The notes beneath the pieces are model-generated. The model saw only the letters and a list, made by a program, of their open reading frames with translations, made no database searches and was not told where the DNA came from. This document shows, piece after piece, positions 1 through 8,343 of a stretch of 64,000 nucleotides of DNA. Origin of the DNA: Hyphomicrobiales bacterium (GTDB lineage Bacteria > Pseudomonadota > Alphaproteobacteria > Rhizobiales > Rhizobiaceae). Location of the stretch: contig JAFKJU010000006.1 in NCBI GenBank assembly GCA_017305935.1, forward strand, positions 310,001 to 374,000. Direction: 5' to 3'. Within the stretch, counting starts at the first letter, position 1. Each line of letters starts with the position of its first letter. The translations under genes were made by a program, and so were the position numbers.

Positions 1-1
1 C

Positions 2-697
2 TCGATCGAACGGGAGTACCGGATCATCCATGAGGCGAGGACGCTTGGCACTTACCCGCTGGATTCGGCGATCAAGCCGGGTGAAACCCTGATCTTCGCC
101 GGACGGCGCTGGCAGGTTATCGAGGTCGATGATCCCACGCGGATTATAACGGTAAAACCGACTCGGGGCGGCAAACCGCCACGCTTCAGCGGGAATGGCG
201 GCGGTCTGCACAACCGGATCGCCAAGGAGATGAAACATGTGCTGGAGGGCGCAGAACAGTTCGCCTATATCGACCGTGTCGCCGCAGATATGCTGGCCAG
301 CGCCCGCCAATGCTTCGGGGAACTCGGTTTGGCCACACGGTCTGTCTTGCCTCATGCCGACGGAGTGCTGGTCTTTCCGTGGATAGGAACTCAAAAGCTG
401 ACCACTCTGACCCTCGCCTTCCTCGCCCGGGATTTTCGGACCACACAGTTTCAGCATGCAATCGAACTTCAGGACTGTGATGCGGAAGGCGTAGGGCAAT
501 GCCTAGCGTGCTGGGCATCAGGCGATCTTCCGACAATAGAGACGATGATGGCCGGAGTTTCAAGGCCGAACGTCGCCCGGTTCGATCATCATCTATCGCA
601 GGATCTGATGACGATGGTGACCGTGCAAGAACGGCTCGACTACGGCTCGCTTCAGGAGGTCGCGTCGCGGCTGGCATCGACGACTGTCGGCTACTGA
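2..697 (+). CDS. DEAD/DEAH-box helicase, C-terminal fragment (5' end outside window)
   Basis: The reading frame is open from the first bases, so the start lies upstream of the window. The visible 231 residues begin with a segment of the type found near the C-terminus of large Lhr-like DEAD/DEAH helicases: the pattern HEARTLGTYPLD, then GETLIFAGRRWQVIEVD about residues 28-44, then GGKPPRFSG about 57-65. The helicase motor motifs would be upstream and are not seen. The family unwinds nucleic acid with ATP, and some members sit in repair or phage-defence loci. Which role applies here cannot be judged from the fragment. An internal ATG at 230 is unlikely to be the start because the conserved segment lies before it. 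Confidence 0.7.
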   Translation, partial: SIEREYRIIHEARTLGTYPLDSAIKPGETLIFAGRRWQVIEVDDPTRIITVKPTRGGKPPRFSGNGGGLHNRIAKEMKHVLEGAEQFAYIDRVAADMLASARQCFGELGLATRSVLPHADGVLVFPWIGTQKLTTLTLAFLARDFRTTQFQHAIELQDCDAEGVGQCLACWASGDLPTIETMMAGVSRPNVARFDHHLSQDLMTMVTVQERLDYGSLQEVASRLASTTVGY

Positions 698-1421
698 CCC
701 TTCTGCGGCTGGGAAGAGGCGGCAGGGCATCGATCTCGGGTGCGAGATACCCGTCAGCCTAGTAAGCACGATTTCGAGGAATGACTCCAACTGCAGCCAG
801 ACTGGCCGAGCGTTGCCAATGCCTTACGACAAGTCTTTTCGAAGACATCAATCGCCGGCTTTCCGCCAACGGCGTTGGCATCACTGCTGCAAAGAGACGA
901 TTCAAGAATATGATCGAGAGGGAACGGGCGAACGCGGAAATCCCGATGAACCAAACCTGGGGAGTCCTTGCCTTTGCATGTTGCCTCGGGCGAACTGAAG
1001 ACAAATTTCGACGTCGTTTGGTCCTTGGCGGACGATGGATATCTCGCGGTCTTCGCAGCCAAAAAACCGAAGCCTCATTGGCGAAAATCGAAAGGCAGAC
1101 TTCTCCCAGTGCATGACGTCACTCCGATCATATGTAGGGGAAGATTTCTTCAGTCGACCCGAAACAACGCGAGCATTCTGATTTTTAGTTTGTGCCGGGC
1201 GTCGATCCGGTTTTTTATTGTCCTTAGAATTGGGAAATACTGGCCTTCATTTTGGGAATCAACCTTGCTTCGATCCGAAATGCGACCCCGACATACAGGT
1301 AGTTGAGTGCTGAACTTCCTCGATTGGGAACTTGCAGCGTGCCAATCACAACGGTGCGCCATGGAGAGGACGATTGTCGATCGGCGCATCCTGTGCGATC
1401 CTGCGCATGGAGGAGTTCGGG
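698..1421. other. Gene-poor, lower-GC stretch between helicase fragment and AcoR regulator
   Basis: About 720 bases without a convincing gene. The part from about 1110 to 1330 is visibly more AT-rich than the rest of the window. The longest sense frame (781-1116, 111 residues) has no spaced ribosome-binding site and no motif I recognise. Other frames here are fragments. The stretch may hold a decayed gene or mark the edge of an acquired segment. Confidence 0.5.
781..1116 (+). CDS. Doubtful hypothetical protein or gene remnant
   Basis: A 111-residue frame of mixed charge (predicted stretch LFEDINRRLSANGVG, then several Arg/Lys-rich turns). The purine-rich GAGGA directly touches the ATG, too close for a normal ribosome-binding site. 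Base composition is lower in GC than neighbouring genes. I recognise no family. It could equally be non-coding, or the remains of a gene from a mobile segment. Confidence 0.2.
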   Translation: MTPTAARLAERCQCLTTSLFEDINRRLSANGVGITAAKRRFKNMIERERANAEIPMNQTWGVLAFACCLGRTEDKFRRRLVLGGRWISRGLRSQKTEASLAKIERQTSPSA

Positions 1422-3293
1422 ATGGCGTCGACCCTATCGCATATACGGGAGATCGAGCGTGTCGGCATGGGCGTCGTCAGCCCGCGTGATGCGCCGGTGA
1501 TAAAATCCTGGCTGCGCTGCCTCAACGACTACAAGCTCGACCCGGCGATTGCGCAGGAAGCCTATATCGTTCCCGAACCGAAGCTGCGCGAGCACCGCGA
1601 GCAGGCGGAAGAACTGATCCGCATCGGCCGTTCCGGTCTCGAAGGGCTTTTCAATCAGGTCGCCGGGCAGAATTATGTGCTCTTGCTGTCGGATGCGCGT
1701 GGCGTTACCGTCGATTTCATGGGCGATCCCACCTTCGACAACCAGTTGCGAAAAGCGGGTCTCTATCTCGGTTCGGAATGGTCGGAGAACCGGGCGGGCA
1801 CCTGCGCAGTCGGGGCCTGCATCGTTTCCGGCGAACCCGTCATCATCCATCAAGACGATCATTTCGACGCCAGCCATATCGGGCTGACCTGTACGGCCGC
1901 ACCCGTTTTCGACACGCTCGGCGATCTCACCGCCGTGCTCGACATTTCCCAGCTCCGCTCGCCGACCGTCAAGGCGAGCCAGCAGCTCGCGCTGCATCTG
2001 GTTTCCGCCACGGCGCGGCGCATCGAGCTCGCAAACCTCATGACCCGCACCCGCAACGACTGGGTGCTGCGCCTTGCCCGCTCGCCGGAATTTCTGGATG
2101 TCGATCCGGACGCCGCCATCGCGCTCGACGGTTCCGGCCGCATCACCGGCATGACCCATGGCGGTTTCGGCGCGCTCGCCCGCGCGATGAACATGCGCGG
2201 CCTCTCGACGCGCGATTTCCTCGGCCTGCCGATTTCGCAGGTCTTCGACATGGATATCGACGACCTGCCGCGCTTCATGCGCGGCCGGCCGAACGGCGAG
2301 CGCCTGTTGCGCGCCAGAAACGGCCTGGTGCTCTTCGCCAGCGCCATCGCCCCTGCCGTCAGCCTGCGCAAGCCGCTGCCGCCGGAGACGCGCCTGCCGC
2401 GAGCATTGCGTGACCTGAGCAATGGCGATGCCGCCATGGAGCGGGTGCAGGCACGCGCAGCGAAATTTTCGGCGCGCGATATCCCGATCCTCATTCAGGG
2501 CGAGACGGGCAGCGGCAAGGAGTTTCTGGCCCGCGCGATCCATGACAGCTGTGGCGGCGGCGGCAATTTCGTCGCCGTCAATTGCGCCGCGATCCCGGAA
2601 CATCTCATCGAATCCGAACTCTTCGGCTATGCGCCCGGCGCCTTCACCGGCGCCAGCCAGAAGGGCAAGCGCGGCCTGATCGAGGAAGCAAGCGGCGGCA
2701 CGCTGTTCCTCGATGAGATCGGCGACATGCCGCTTTCCCTGCAAAGCCGGCTGCTGCGTGTCCTCTCGGAAAACGAGGTGCAGCCTGTCGGGGCGCTGAA
2801 GGCGCGCCCGGTTCGGCTGCGCGTGCTCTCCGCCTCGCACCGCGATCTCGCCGAACTGGTGAAGGAGGGGCGTTTCCGCCAGGATCTCTACTATCGCCTC
2901 AACGCCGCGACGCTGAGCCTGCCGCCGTTGCGCGCGCGAACGGATCTCGATTGGCTGATCGACCAGATTCTCGCTCGCATCGGGACGGAAGCCGGTGAGA
3001 GCTACCGCCTCGATGTCGCCGCGCGGGCGGCGCTTTGCGCGCATGACTGGCCGGGAAATTTCCGCGAGCTTTCCAATGCGCTGCGGGTGGCCGTCGCGCT
3101 TGCGGAGGGCAGTGTCATCGGTCCCGATTGTCTGCCCGATCATCTCCTGACGGCGCCAGCCGCCCTCCCCGCCGGCGGTGACGACGATCTTCGGCGCGCA
3201 CTCGGCGAATGCGGCGACAATGTTTCGGCGCTCGCCCGCAAACTCGGGGTCAACCGCTCCACCATCCACCGCCGCCTCAAACGCCTCAACTGA
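1422..3293 (+). CDS. Sigma-54-dependent transcriptional activator, AcoR family
   Basis: About 623 residues in the standard AcoR order: an N-terminal GAF-like sensing domain (about 75-215), a central AAA+ domain and a C-terminal Fis-type helix-turn-helix (about 595-623). The AAA+ domain shows Walker A GETGSGKE (about 359-366), the sigma-54 contact loop GAFTGA (about 405-410) and Walker B GGTLFLDEIGDM (about 425-436). The ATG at 1422 is preferred over earlier ones because GGAGGAG lies just upstream. Immediately downstream are a perfect sigma-54 promoter and a butanediol-dehydrogenase-like gene. By analogy with AcoR of acetoin operons, it probably senses a small ketone or alcohol and drives the two downstream genes. 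Confidence 0.92.
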   Translation: MASTLSHIREIERVGMGVVSPRDAPVIKSWLRCLNDYKLDPAIAQEAYIVPEPKLREHREQAEELIRIGRSGLEGLFNQVAGQNYVLLLSDARGVTVDFMGDPTFDNQLRKAGLYLGSEWSENRAGTCAVGACIVSGEPVIIHQDDHFDASHIGLTCTAAPVFDTLGDLTAVLDISQLRSPTVKASQQLALHLVSATARRIELANLMTRTRNDWVLRLARSPEFLDVDPDAAIALDGSGRITGMTHGGFGALARAMNMRGLSTRDFLGLPISQVFDMDIDDLPRFMRGRPNGERLLRARNGLVLFASAIAPAVSLRKPLPPETRLPRALRDLSNGDAAMERVQARAAKFSARDIPILIQGETGSGKEFLARAIHDSCGGGGNFVAVNCAAIPEHLIESELFGYAPGAFTGASQKGKRGLIEEASGGTLFLDEIGDMPLSLQSRLLRVLSENEVQPVGALKARPVRLRVLSASHRDLAELVKEGRFRQDLYYRLNAATLSLPPLRARTDLDWLIDQILARIGTEAGESYRLDVAARAALCAHDWPGNFRELSNALRVAVALAEGSVIGPDCLPDHLLTAPAALPAGGDDDLRRALGECGDNVSALARKLGVNRSTIHRRLKRLN

Positions 3294-3302
3294 CGCAACG
3301 CC

Positions 3303-3318
3303 TGCAACACCTGTTGCA
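3303..3318. promoter_or_regulatory. Candidate AcoR upstream activator site
   Basis: Perfect inverted repeat TGCAACA-CC-TGTTGCA, about 90 bases upstream of the sigma-54 promoter. This is the spacing expected for an enhancer site bound by the Fis-type domain of the adjacent activator. A looser TGTCGCA half-site follows near 3326. Assignment to this regulator is inference. Confidence 0.6.
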
Positions 3319-3404
3319 CGCTTTCTGTCGCACCGCGCCCAACCCCAGATCCGTCGGCGCCGCAATCTCTTGATAATGCCTGCGGATCCGGCTCATCCGC
3401 GATC

Positions 3405-3420
3405 TGGCACGCCGCTTGCT
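3405..3420 (+). promoter_or_regulatory. Sigma-54 (-24/-12) promoter
   Basis: TGGCACG-N4-TTGCT matches the sigma-54 consensus at every fixed position. It lies about 36 bases before the dehydrogenase start at 3456, downstream of an AcoR-type activator gene and a 7+2+7 inverted repeat. It should drive the dehydrogenase and the monooxygenase behind it. Confidence 0.85.
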
Positions 3421-3455
3421 GCTCCTCCTGTGCAAGAATGACAGGAGGAGACATC

Positions 3456-4529
3456 ATGAAAGCTCTACGCTTCCACGCCGCCAAGGATCTGCGCATTGAG
3501 GAGGTCGATGCGCCGCCTCCGCCCGGACCGGGCGAGGTGGTGGTCGAAAACCGCTTCTGCGGCATCTGCGGCACGGATCTGCATGAATATGCCTATGGGC
3601 CGATCTTCGTGCCGCGGGAACCGCATCCCTTCACCGGCGCCCACGGGGCGCAAATCCTCGGCCATGAATTCGGCGGTGTCGTCAAGGCCGTGGGCGAGGG
3701 TGTAACGCATGTCAAACCAGGAGACCGGGTCTCGATCCAGCCTCTCATCATGCCCCGCCAAGGCGACTATTATGCCGATCGCGGGCTGTTTCATCTGAGC
3801 GGAAAGCTCGCGCTTGCCGGTCTTTCCTGGCATTCGGGCGGCATGGCCGGGGCCGCCCTTCTCAACGACTACAACGTGCAGCCCATTCCCGATACGCTGA
3901 GCGATCAGGAGGCCGCGCTCATCGAGCCGACGGCGGTGGCGGTCTATGCCTGCGACCGTGGCGGCGTGACCGCCGGCAACAGCGTGCTCGTCACCGGCGC
4001 CGGTCCGATCGGCATCCTCGTGGCGATGGCCGCGCGCGCGGCGGGCGCCTCGCAGATCTTCCTGTCCGATCTCAACGACACGCGGTTGACGCTGGCGCGC
4101 GAAGCGCTAGGCGAGGTGCGCACGATCAACCCGAGGACGGAAAAGGTGGGAGACGTCATCCGCGCCGAAACCGAAGGCGGTGTCGGCTGCGACGTCGCCA
4201 TCGAATGCGTCGGCAACGAACATGCGCTGAAAAACTGCGCGGATGCGGTTCGCAAGCAGGGTGTCGTCGTCCAGACCGGGCTTCACCCCGGCGAAAATCC
4301 GCTGAACTGGTTCGACGTGACGTTCAAGGACATCGATATTCGCGGTTCCTGGGCCTATCCCACCCATTACTGGCCGCGCGTCGCAAGGCTGATCGCCAGC
4401 GGCCAGATTCCGGCAAGCCGCATCGTTACGAAATACGTCTCGCTCGACGAGGCCGTCGCCGAAGGGTTCGACCAGTTGCTCGATCCCGGCGGCAAGCAGC
4501 TGAAAATCCTGATCGACCTTTCCCGATAG
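3456..4529 (+). CDS. Zinc-type alcohol dehydrogenase, 2,3-butanediol dehydrogenase-like
   Basis: 357-residue medium-chain dehydrogenase, expected to interconvert a secondary alcohol and a ketone with NAD. Catalytic zinc ligands are visible at Cys35 (FCGICGTD) and His70-Glu71 (GHEFGG). The cofactor-binding turn GAGPIG is at about 182-187. The start at 3456 follows AGGAGG with good spacing; an upstream in-frame ATG at 3438 lacks one. Where most relatives carry four cysteines for a structural zinc, this protein reads QPLIMPRQGDYYADRG with no cysteine. The sigma-54 promoter and the downstream flavin monooxygenase suggest oxidation of an alcohol to a ketone for further attack. The exact substrate is unknown. 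Confidence 0.88.
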   Translation: MKALRFHAAKDLRIEEVDAPPPPGPGEVVVENRFCGICGTDLHEYAYGPIFVPREPHPFTGAHGAQILGHEFGGVVKAVGEGVTHVKPGDRVSIQPLIMPRQGDYYADRGLFHLSGKLALAGLSWHSGGMAGAALLNDYNVQPIPDTLSDQEAALIEPTAVAVYACDRGGVTAGNSVLVTGAGPIGILVAMAARAAGASQIFLSDLNDTRLTLAREALGEVRTINPRTEKVGDVIRAETEGGVGCDVAIECVGNEHALKNCADAVRKQGVVVQTGLHPGENPLNWFDVTFKDIDIRGSWAYPTHYWPRVARLIASGQIPASRIVTKYVSLDEAVAEGFDQLLDPGGKQLKILIDLSR

Positions 4530-4595
4530 GCCGATCCGTCATGCGGGACGGTTGAGGAGCCGTTCCGCCTTTCATCTGAGCAGGAGGAGAAAAAG

Positions 4596-6395
4596 ATGCT
4601 CGACAAAACCCCCACCAGCCGCGTTCAGGCGCTTCTCGATACGTTCGGCGCCGCGCTTGAGGCCGGCCGCATCGACGATGCCGTCAATCTGTTCGCGGAG
4701 GAATGCTACTGGCGCGACCTCGTCGCCTTCACCTGGAACCTCAAGACCGTCGAGGGACGGGACCAGGTGCGCGACATGCTGCAATCGCAACTTTCCACCG
4801 CCAGACCCTCCAACTGGCGCGTCGCGGCCGGCGAGGCGGCGACGGAGGCTGAAGGCGTGCTGGAAAGCTGGATCACCTTCGAGACGGCGACCGGGCGTGG
4901 CTACGGCCTGGTGCGCTTCAAGAACGGCCTGATCTGGACCCTGCTGACCGTGCTTTCCGAGCTGAAGGGTCATGAGGAGAAATCAGGCTTCACCCGTCCG
5001 CTCGGTGCGAAACATGGACAGAACCTCGGCGCGAAGACCTGGAAGGAGGAGCGCGAGGAGGAGGAACGCACGCTCGGCTACGAAAAGCAGCCCTATGTCG
5101 TCATCATCGGCGGCGGCCAGGGCGGCATCGCGCTCGGCGCGCGGCTGCGCCAGCTCGGCGTGCCGACCATCATCCTCGAAAAGAACGACCGGCCGGGCGA
5201 TAGCTGGCGCAAGCGCTACAAATCGCTCTGCCTGCACGATCCCGTCTGGTACGACCACCTGCCCTATATCGATTTTCCGAAGAACTGGCCCGTTTTCGCG
5301 CCGAAGGACAAGATCGGCGACTGGCTGGAATTCTATACCAGGGTGATGGAGCTGAACTATTGGACGCGCTCCACCGCCAAATCCGCGAAATGGGACGAGT
5401 CCACCAAGGAATGGACCGTCGTCGTCGACCGCGACGGCGAGGAGGTGGTGCTGCGGCCGAAGCAACTCGTGTTCGCCACCGGCATGTCCGGCAAGGCGAA
5501 CATCCCGGATTTCAAGGGCCGTGAGCGCTTCCAGGGCGAGCAGCACCATTCCTCGCAGCATCCGGGACCGGATGGCTACAAGGGCAAGAAGGTGGTGGTC
5601 ATCGGCTCGAACAATTCGGCCCATGACATCTGCGCCGCGCTCTACGAGGCTGGCGTCGACGTCACCATGATCCAGCGTTCGACCACCCATATCGTGCGCT
5701 CCGATACGCTGATGGATATCGGCCTCGGCGCGCTCTATTCCGAACAGGCGCTGGCGAACGGCGTGACGACGGCGAAAGCCGACCTCATCTTCGCCTCCCT
5801 ACCCTACCGGATCATGCACGAGTTCCAGATCCCGCTCTACGACAAGATGCGCGAACGCGACGCCGACTTCTACGCCGCGCTGGAAAAGGCAGGTTTCCAG
5901 CTCGACTGGGGCGCGGACGGTTCGGGGCTGTTCATGAAATATCTCCGCCGCGGCTCCGGCTATTACATCGATATCGGCGCCTCGCAGCTCATCATCGACG
6001 GCAAGGTGAAGCTTGCCGCCGGGCAGGTCGAGGAGATCACCGAGAATTCCGTAAAGCTTTCCGATGGAAAGGAAATCCCGGCCGACGTCATCGTCTATGC
6101 GACGGGCTACGGCTCGATGAACGGCTGGGTCGCCGATCTCATCGACCAGGAGACGGCCGACAGGGTCGGCAAGGTATGGGGACTGGGCTCCGATACGCCG
6201 AAGGATCCCGGTCCCTGGGAGGGTGAGCAGCGCAACATGTGGAAGCCGACACAGCAGGAGGCCTTGTGGTTCCACGGCGGCAACCTGCATCAGTCGCGCC
6301 ACTATTCGCAGTATCTTTCCTTGCAGCTGAAAGCCCGCATGGAAGGCATTCCGACGCCGGTCTACGCCCTCCAGCCGGTACATCACCGGAAGTAG
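4596..6395 (+). CDS. Flavin-containing monooxygenase with N-terminal SnoaL/NTF2-like domain
   Basis: 599 residues. About 1-130 resembles a SnoaL/NTF2-like cone. From about 165 an FAD-dependent monooxygenase begins with the Rossmann turn VIIGGGQGG. A fingerprint-like FQGEQHHSSQH follows (about 308-318), then the NADPH-binding VVVIGSNNSAHD (about 332-343). Members of this class oxygenate ketones (Baeyer-Villiger type) or soft nucleophiles. Start set by AGGAGG before the ATG. It lies 66 bases behind the alcohol dehydrogenase and is probably cotranscribed, so a dehydrogenase-then-monooxygenase route is plausible. The substrate is not evident. Confidence 0.87.
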   Translation: MLDKTPTSRVQALLDTFGAALEAGRIDDAVNLFAEECYWRDLVAFTWNLKTVEGRDQVRDMLQSQLSTARPSNWRVAAGEAATEAEGVLESWITFETATGRGYGLVRFKNGLIWTLLTVLSELKGHEEKSGFTRPLGAKHGQNLGAKTWKEEREEEERTLGYEKQPYVVIIGGGQGGIALGARLRQLGVPTIILEKNDRPGDSWRKRYKSLCLHDPVWYDHLPYIDFPKNWPVFAPKDKIGDWLEFYTRVMELNYWTRSTAKSAKWDESTKEWTVVVDRDGEEVVLRPKQLVFATGMSGKANIPDFKGRERFQGEQHHSSQHPGPDGYKGKKVVVIGSNNSAHDICAALYEAGVDVTMIQRSTTHIVRSDTLMDIGLGALYSEQALANGVTTAKADLIFASLPYRIMHEFQIPLYDKMRERDADFYAALEKAGFQLDWGADGSGLFMKYLRRGSGYYIDIGASQLIIDGKVKLAAGQVEEITENSVKLSDGKEIPADVIVYATGYGSMNGWVADLIDQETADRVGKVWGLGSDTPKDPGPWEGEQRNMWKPTQQEALWFHGGNLHQSRHYSQYLSLQLKARMEGIPTPVYALQPVHHRK

Positions 6396-6492
6396 AGCCG
6401 GCACGCGGCGCGCCATGCCGGAATGCGCAAGGTTCGGCATGGTCGGCGTCCCGCGCACGGCGGCCATGGGCAGGCTCCGTGGCCGCCGCCTG

Positions 6493-7464
6493 TCACGGCA
6501 GCAGGACGATACTGCCCGTCGAGCGGCCGGATTCCATTTCCGCATGGGCGGCGGCCGCCTCGTCCAGCCGGTATTCGGACCCGACCTGGGAAACGATGCC
6601 GGCCTCGATAGCGCGCAGGGCGCTGATCGCCGCCTCCCGATAGCGGGCGACATCGGCGCACCATGCCATGATGCTCGGATGCGACAGGGATTTTCCGGGG
6701 CGCAATTCCTCGACCGCGATCGGCGGGATAGGACCGCCGGCCTGCCCGATGGTCGCGGCCGTCCCGAAAGGACGAACCGACCTGACGGTCTTCACCAGCA
6801 TGCCGCCGCCGATCCCGTCATAGGCGACGTCGACACCCCTGCCCCCGGTCAGCGCGTGCACCTCGGCGACCAGGTCGGCATCCCGGCCGACGATCAGTTG
6901 ATCCGCGCCGGACGCCAGCGCCGCCGCGGCTTTTTCCTGCGAACCGACGGTTCCGATGACCCGGGCGCCCCGCGCCTTGGCGCCGCGCACGAGAAGACCG
7001 CCAAGCCCGCCGGCGGCCGCATGAACGAGGATGGTGTCGCCGGCCTTCACCGGATAGGTCTTCTCGAGCAGCATGTAGGCGGTCATGCCTTTCAACAGGG
7101 AGGTGGCCGCGGTCTTGACGGCGACGGCATCGGGAAGCTTGACCACCCTTTCGGCCTCGGCGATCCGCCAGGAGGCATAGGCGCCGACCGGCGGCCCCGC
7201 ATAGGCGACCCGGTCGCCCTCGGCAAACTCCAGAACGCCGGAGCCGACCGCCTCGACGATGCCCGCCGCCTCCACGCCGATCACCGCCGGATAGGAAGGC
7301 AGAGGATATAGTCCCTTGCGGTGATAGATATCGAGGAAGTTCGTGCCGATGGCCTGATGGCGGATGCGGATCTGGCCTTCGCCGGGTTCGACCAGGGCCT
7401 GCTCCCGTATTTCGAAATGCCCGTGCTCACCGGGCGCAACCAGCAGCGCAACTTGATTTGTCAT
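6493..7464 (-). CDS. Quinone oxidoreductase (zeta-crystallin-like, zinc-free MDR family)
   Basis: 323-residue NADPH-dependent oxidoreductase of the Qor family: an N-terminal GroES-like fold (GTNFLDIYHRKGLYPLP), then the nucleotide-binding stretch HAAAGGLGGLLV near residue 150. No zinc ligands are seen. The start at 7464 is chosen over 7470 because GGAG is 8 bases away from it and only 2 bases from the earlier ATG. Convergent with the flavin monooxygenase gene. Likely reduces quinones or conjugated carbonyls in the cytoplasm. No functional link to its neighbours is apparent. Confidence 0.88.
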   Translation of the reverse strand: MTNQVALLVAPGEHGHFEIREQALVEPGEGQIRIRHQAIGTNFLDIYHRKGLYPLPSYPAVIGVEAAGIVEAVGSGVLEFAEGDRVAYAGPPVGAYASWRIAEAERVVKLPDAVAVKTAATSLLKGMTAYMLLEKTYPVKAGDTILVHAAAGGLGGLLVRGAKARGARVIGTVGSQEKAAAALASGADQLIVGRDADLVAEVHALTGGRGVDVAYDGIGGGMLVKTVRSVRPFGTAATIGQAGGPIPPIAVEELRPGKSLSHPSIMAWCADVARYREAAISALRAIEAGIVSQVGSEYRLDEAAAAHAEMESGRSTGSIVLLP

Positions 7465-7655
7465 GGACATGTCTCCTTCTGGAGACAACATGCGCCCTGC
7501 CCGATTGCTTGAATATTCCCTATTTCCGCCCAATCAATGGGAAGAAATTCACATATCCTGATTGCGAGGAGGCTGTGGCTTCCATTCGAAATCGCAAGCG
7601 CAGCAGCGGCGGCCGATATATCGTCATGGCCGCGACCAATTGCGTCTGTTTCGGA

Positions 7656-8330
7656 TCAGTGGTCGACGTCTGCTTCGAGCCTGCTCTTCAAGTCGTTCAG
7701 GAACGCGGCTGCATGCGCGCCGTCGACCGCGCGGTGATCGCTGGTCAATGTCAGCTCGGCCATCGGGCGCCAGTCCGGCTTGCCATCGTGCCATACCTGC
7801 CGCCGGACGGTGCTGCCGACGGCAAGGATTGCGACCTGCGGCGGATTGATGATCGCCGTGAAGCGACTGACGCCGAGCATGCCGAGATTCGAAATCGTGA
7901 AGGTTCCTCCCGTTACCTCGGCGATACCGATCCTTCCGCTGCGGACCTTGTCGACAAGTGCCTTGCGTTTCCCGGCGATCTCGGCCAGGGACAAGGCTTG
8001 CGCGCGATGAATGACAGGGACGGTGAGGCCCCTGTCGGAGGCCACGGCGAGGCCGAGATTGACGTCGTCATACTCGACGACACCCTCGTCCTGCCAATGG
8101 GCATTCAAGCCTGGATGTTTCGCAAGCGTTGCCGCGCAATGCAGCAGGAGGATATCCGTCACGGTCGCGCCCGCCTGGCGCCGCGCAAGGGCGGCGGTCA
8201 TGTCCACTTCGACCGTGATCGGAAACATCGGTACGGACCAGGCGGCTTTCATGGCCCGGACCATCAGACGTTGCGTCTTCGAAAGCTCCCGGCGCCGGAA
8301 ACCCGCTTCGGCGGTTGCCGTCTCGGCCAT
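7656..8330 (-). CDS. Free-standing E2 acyltransferase catalytic domain of a 2-oxoacid-dehydrogenase-type complex
   Basis: 224 residues that cover only the catalytic domain of dihydrolipoamide acyltransferases. The active-site DHRAVDG with His199 is near the C-terminus, and the conserved GGTFTISNLGMLG lies before it. Normal E2 proteins (400+ residues) also carry lipoyl and peripheral-subunit-binding domains on the same chain. Here both are missing. The lipoyl domain is encoded separately at 10980-11222. The ATG at 8330 follows GAGGAG at good spacing. It is the last gene of the minus-strand operon, 13 bases behind the aldolase. It should transfer the acyl group from the lipoyl carrier to CoA. 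Confidence 0.87.
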   Translation of the reverse strand: MAETATAEAGFRRRELSKTQRLMVRAMKAAWSVPMFPITVEVDMTAALARRQAGATVTDILLLHCAATLAKHPGLNAHWQDEGVVEYDDVNLGLAVASDRGLTVPVIHRAQALSLAEIAGKRKALVDKVRSGRIGIAEVTGGTFTISNLGMLGVSRFTAIINPPQVAILAVGSTVRRQVWHDGKPDWRPMAELTLTSDHRAVDGAHAAAFLNDLKSRLEADVDH

Positions 8331-8343
8331 TCCCCAGCCCTCC

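Noticed and set aside
1434-3365. 643-codon minus-strand frame opposite the AcoR regulator
   Set aside because: Antisense to GETGSGKE, GAFTGA and the Fis helix; no features of its own.
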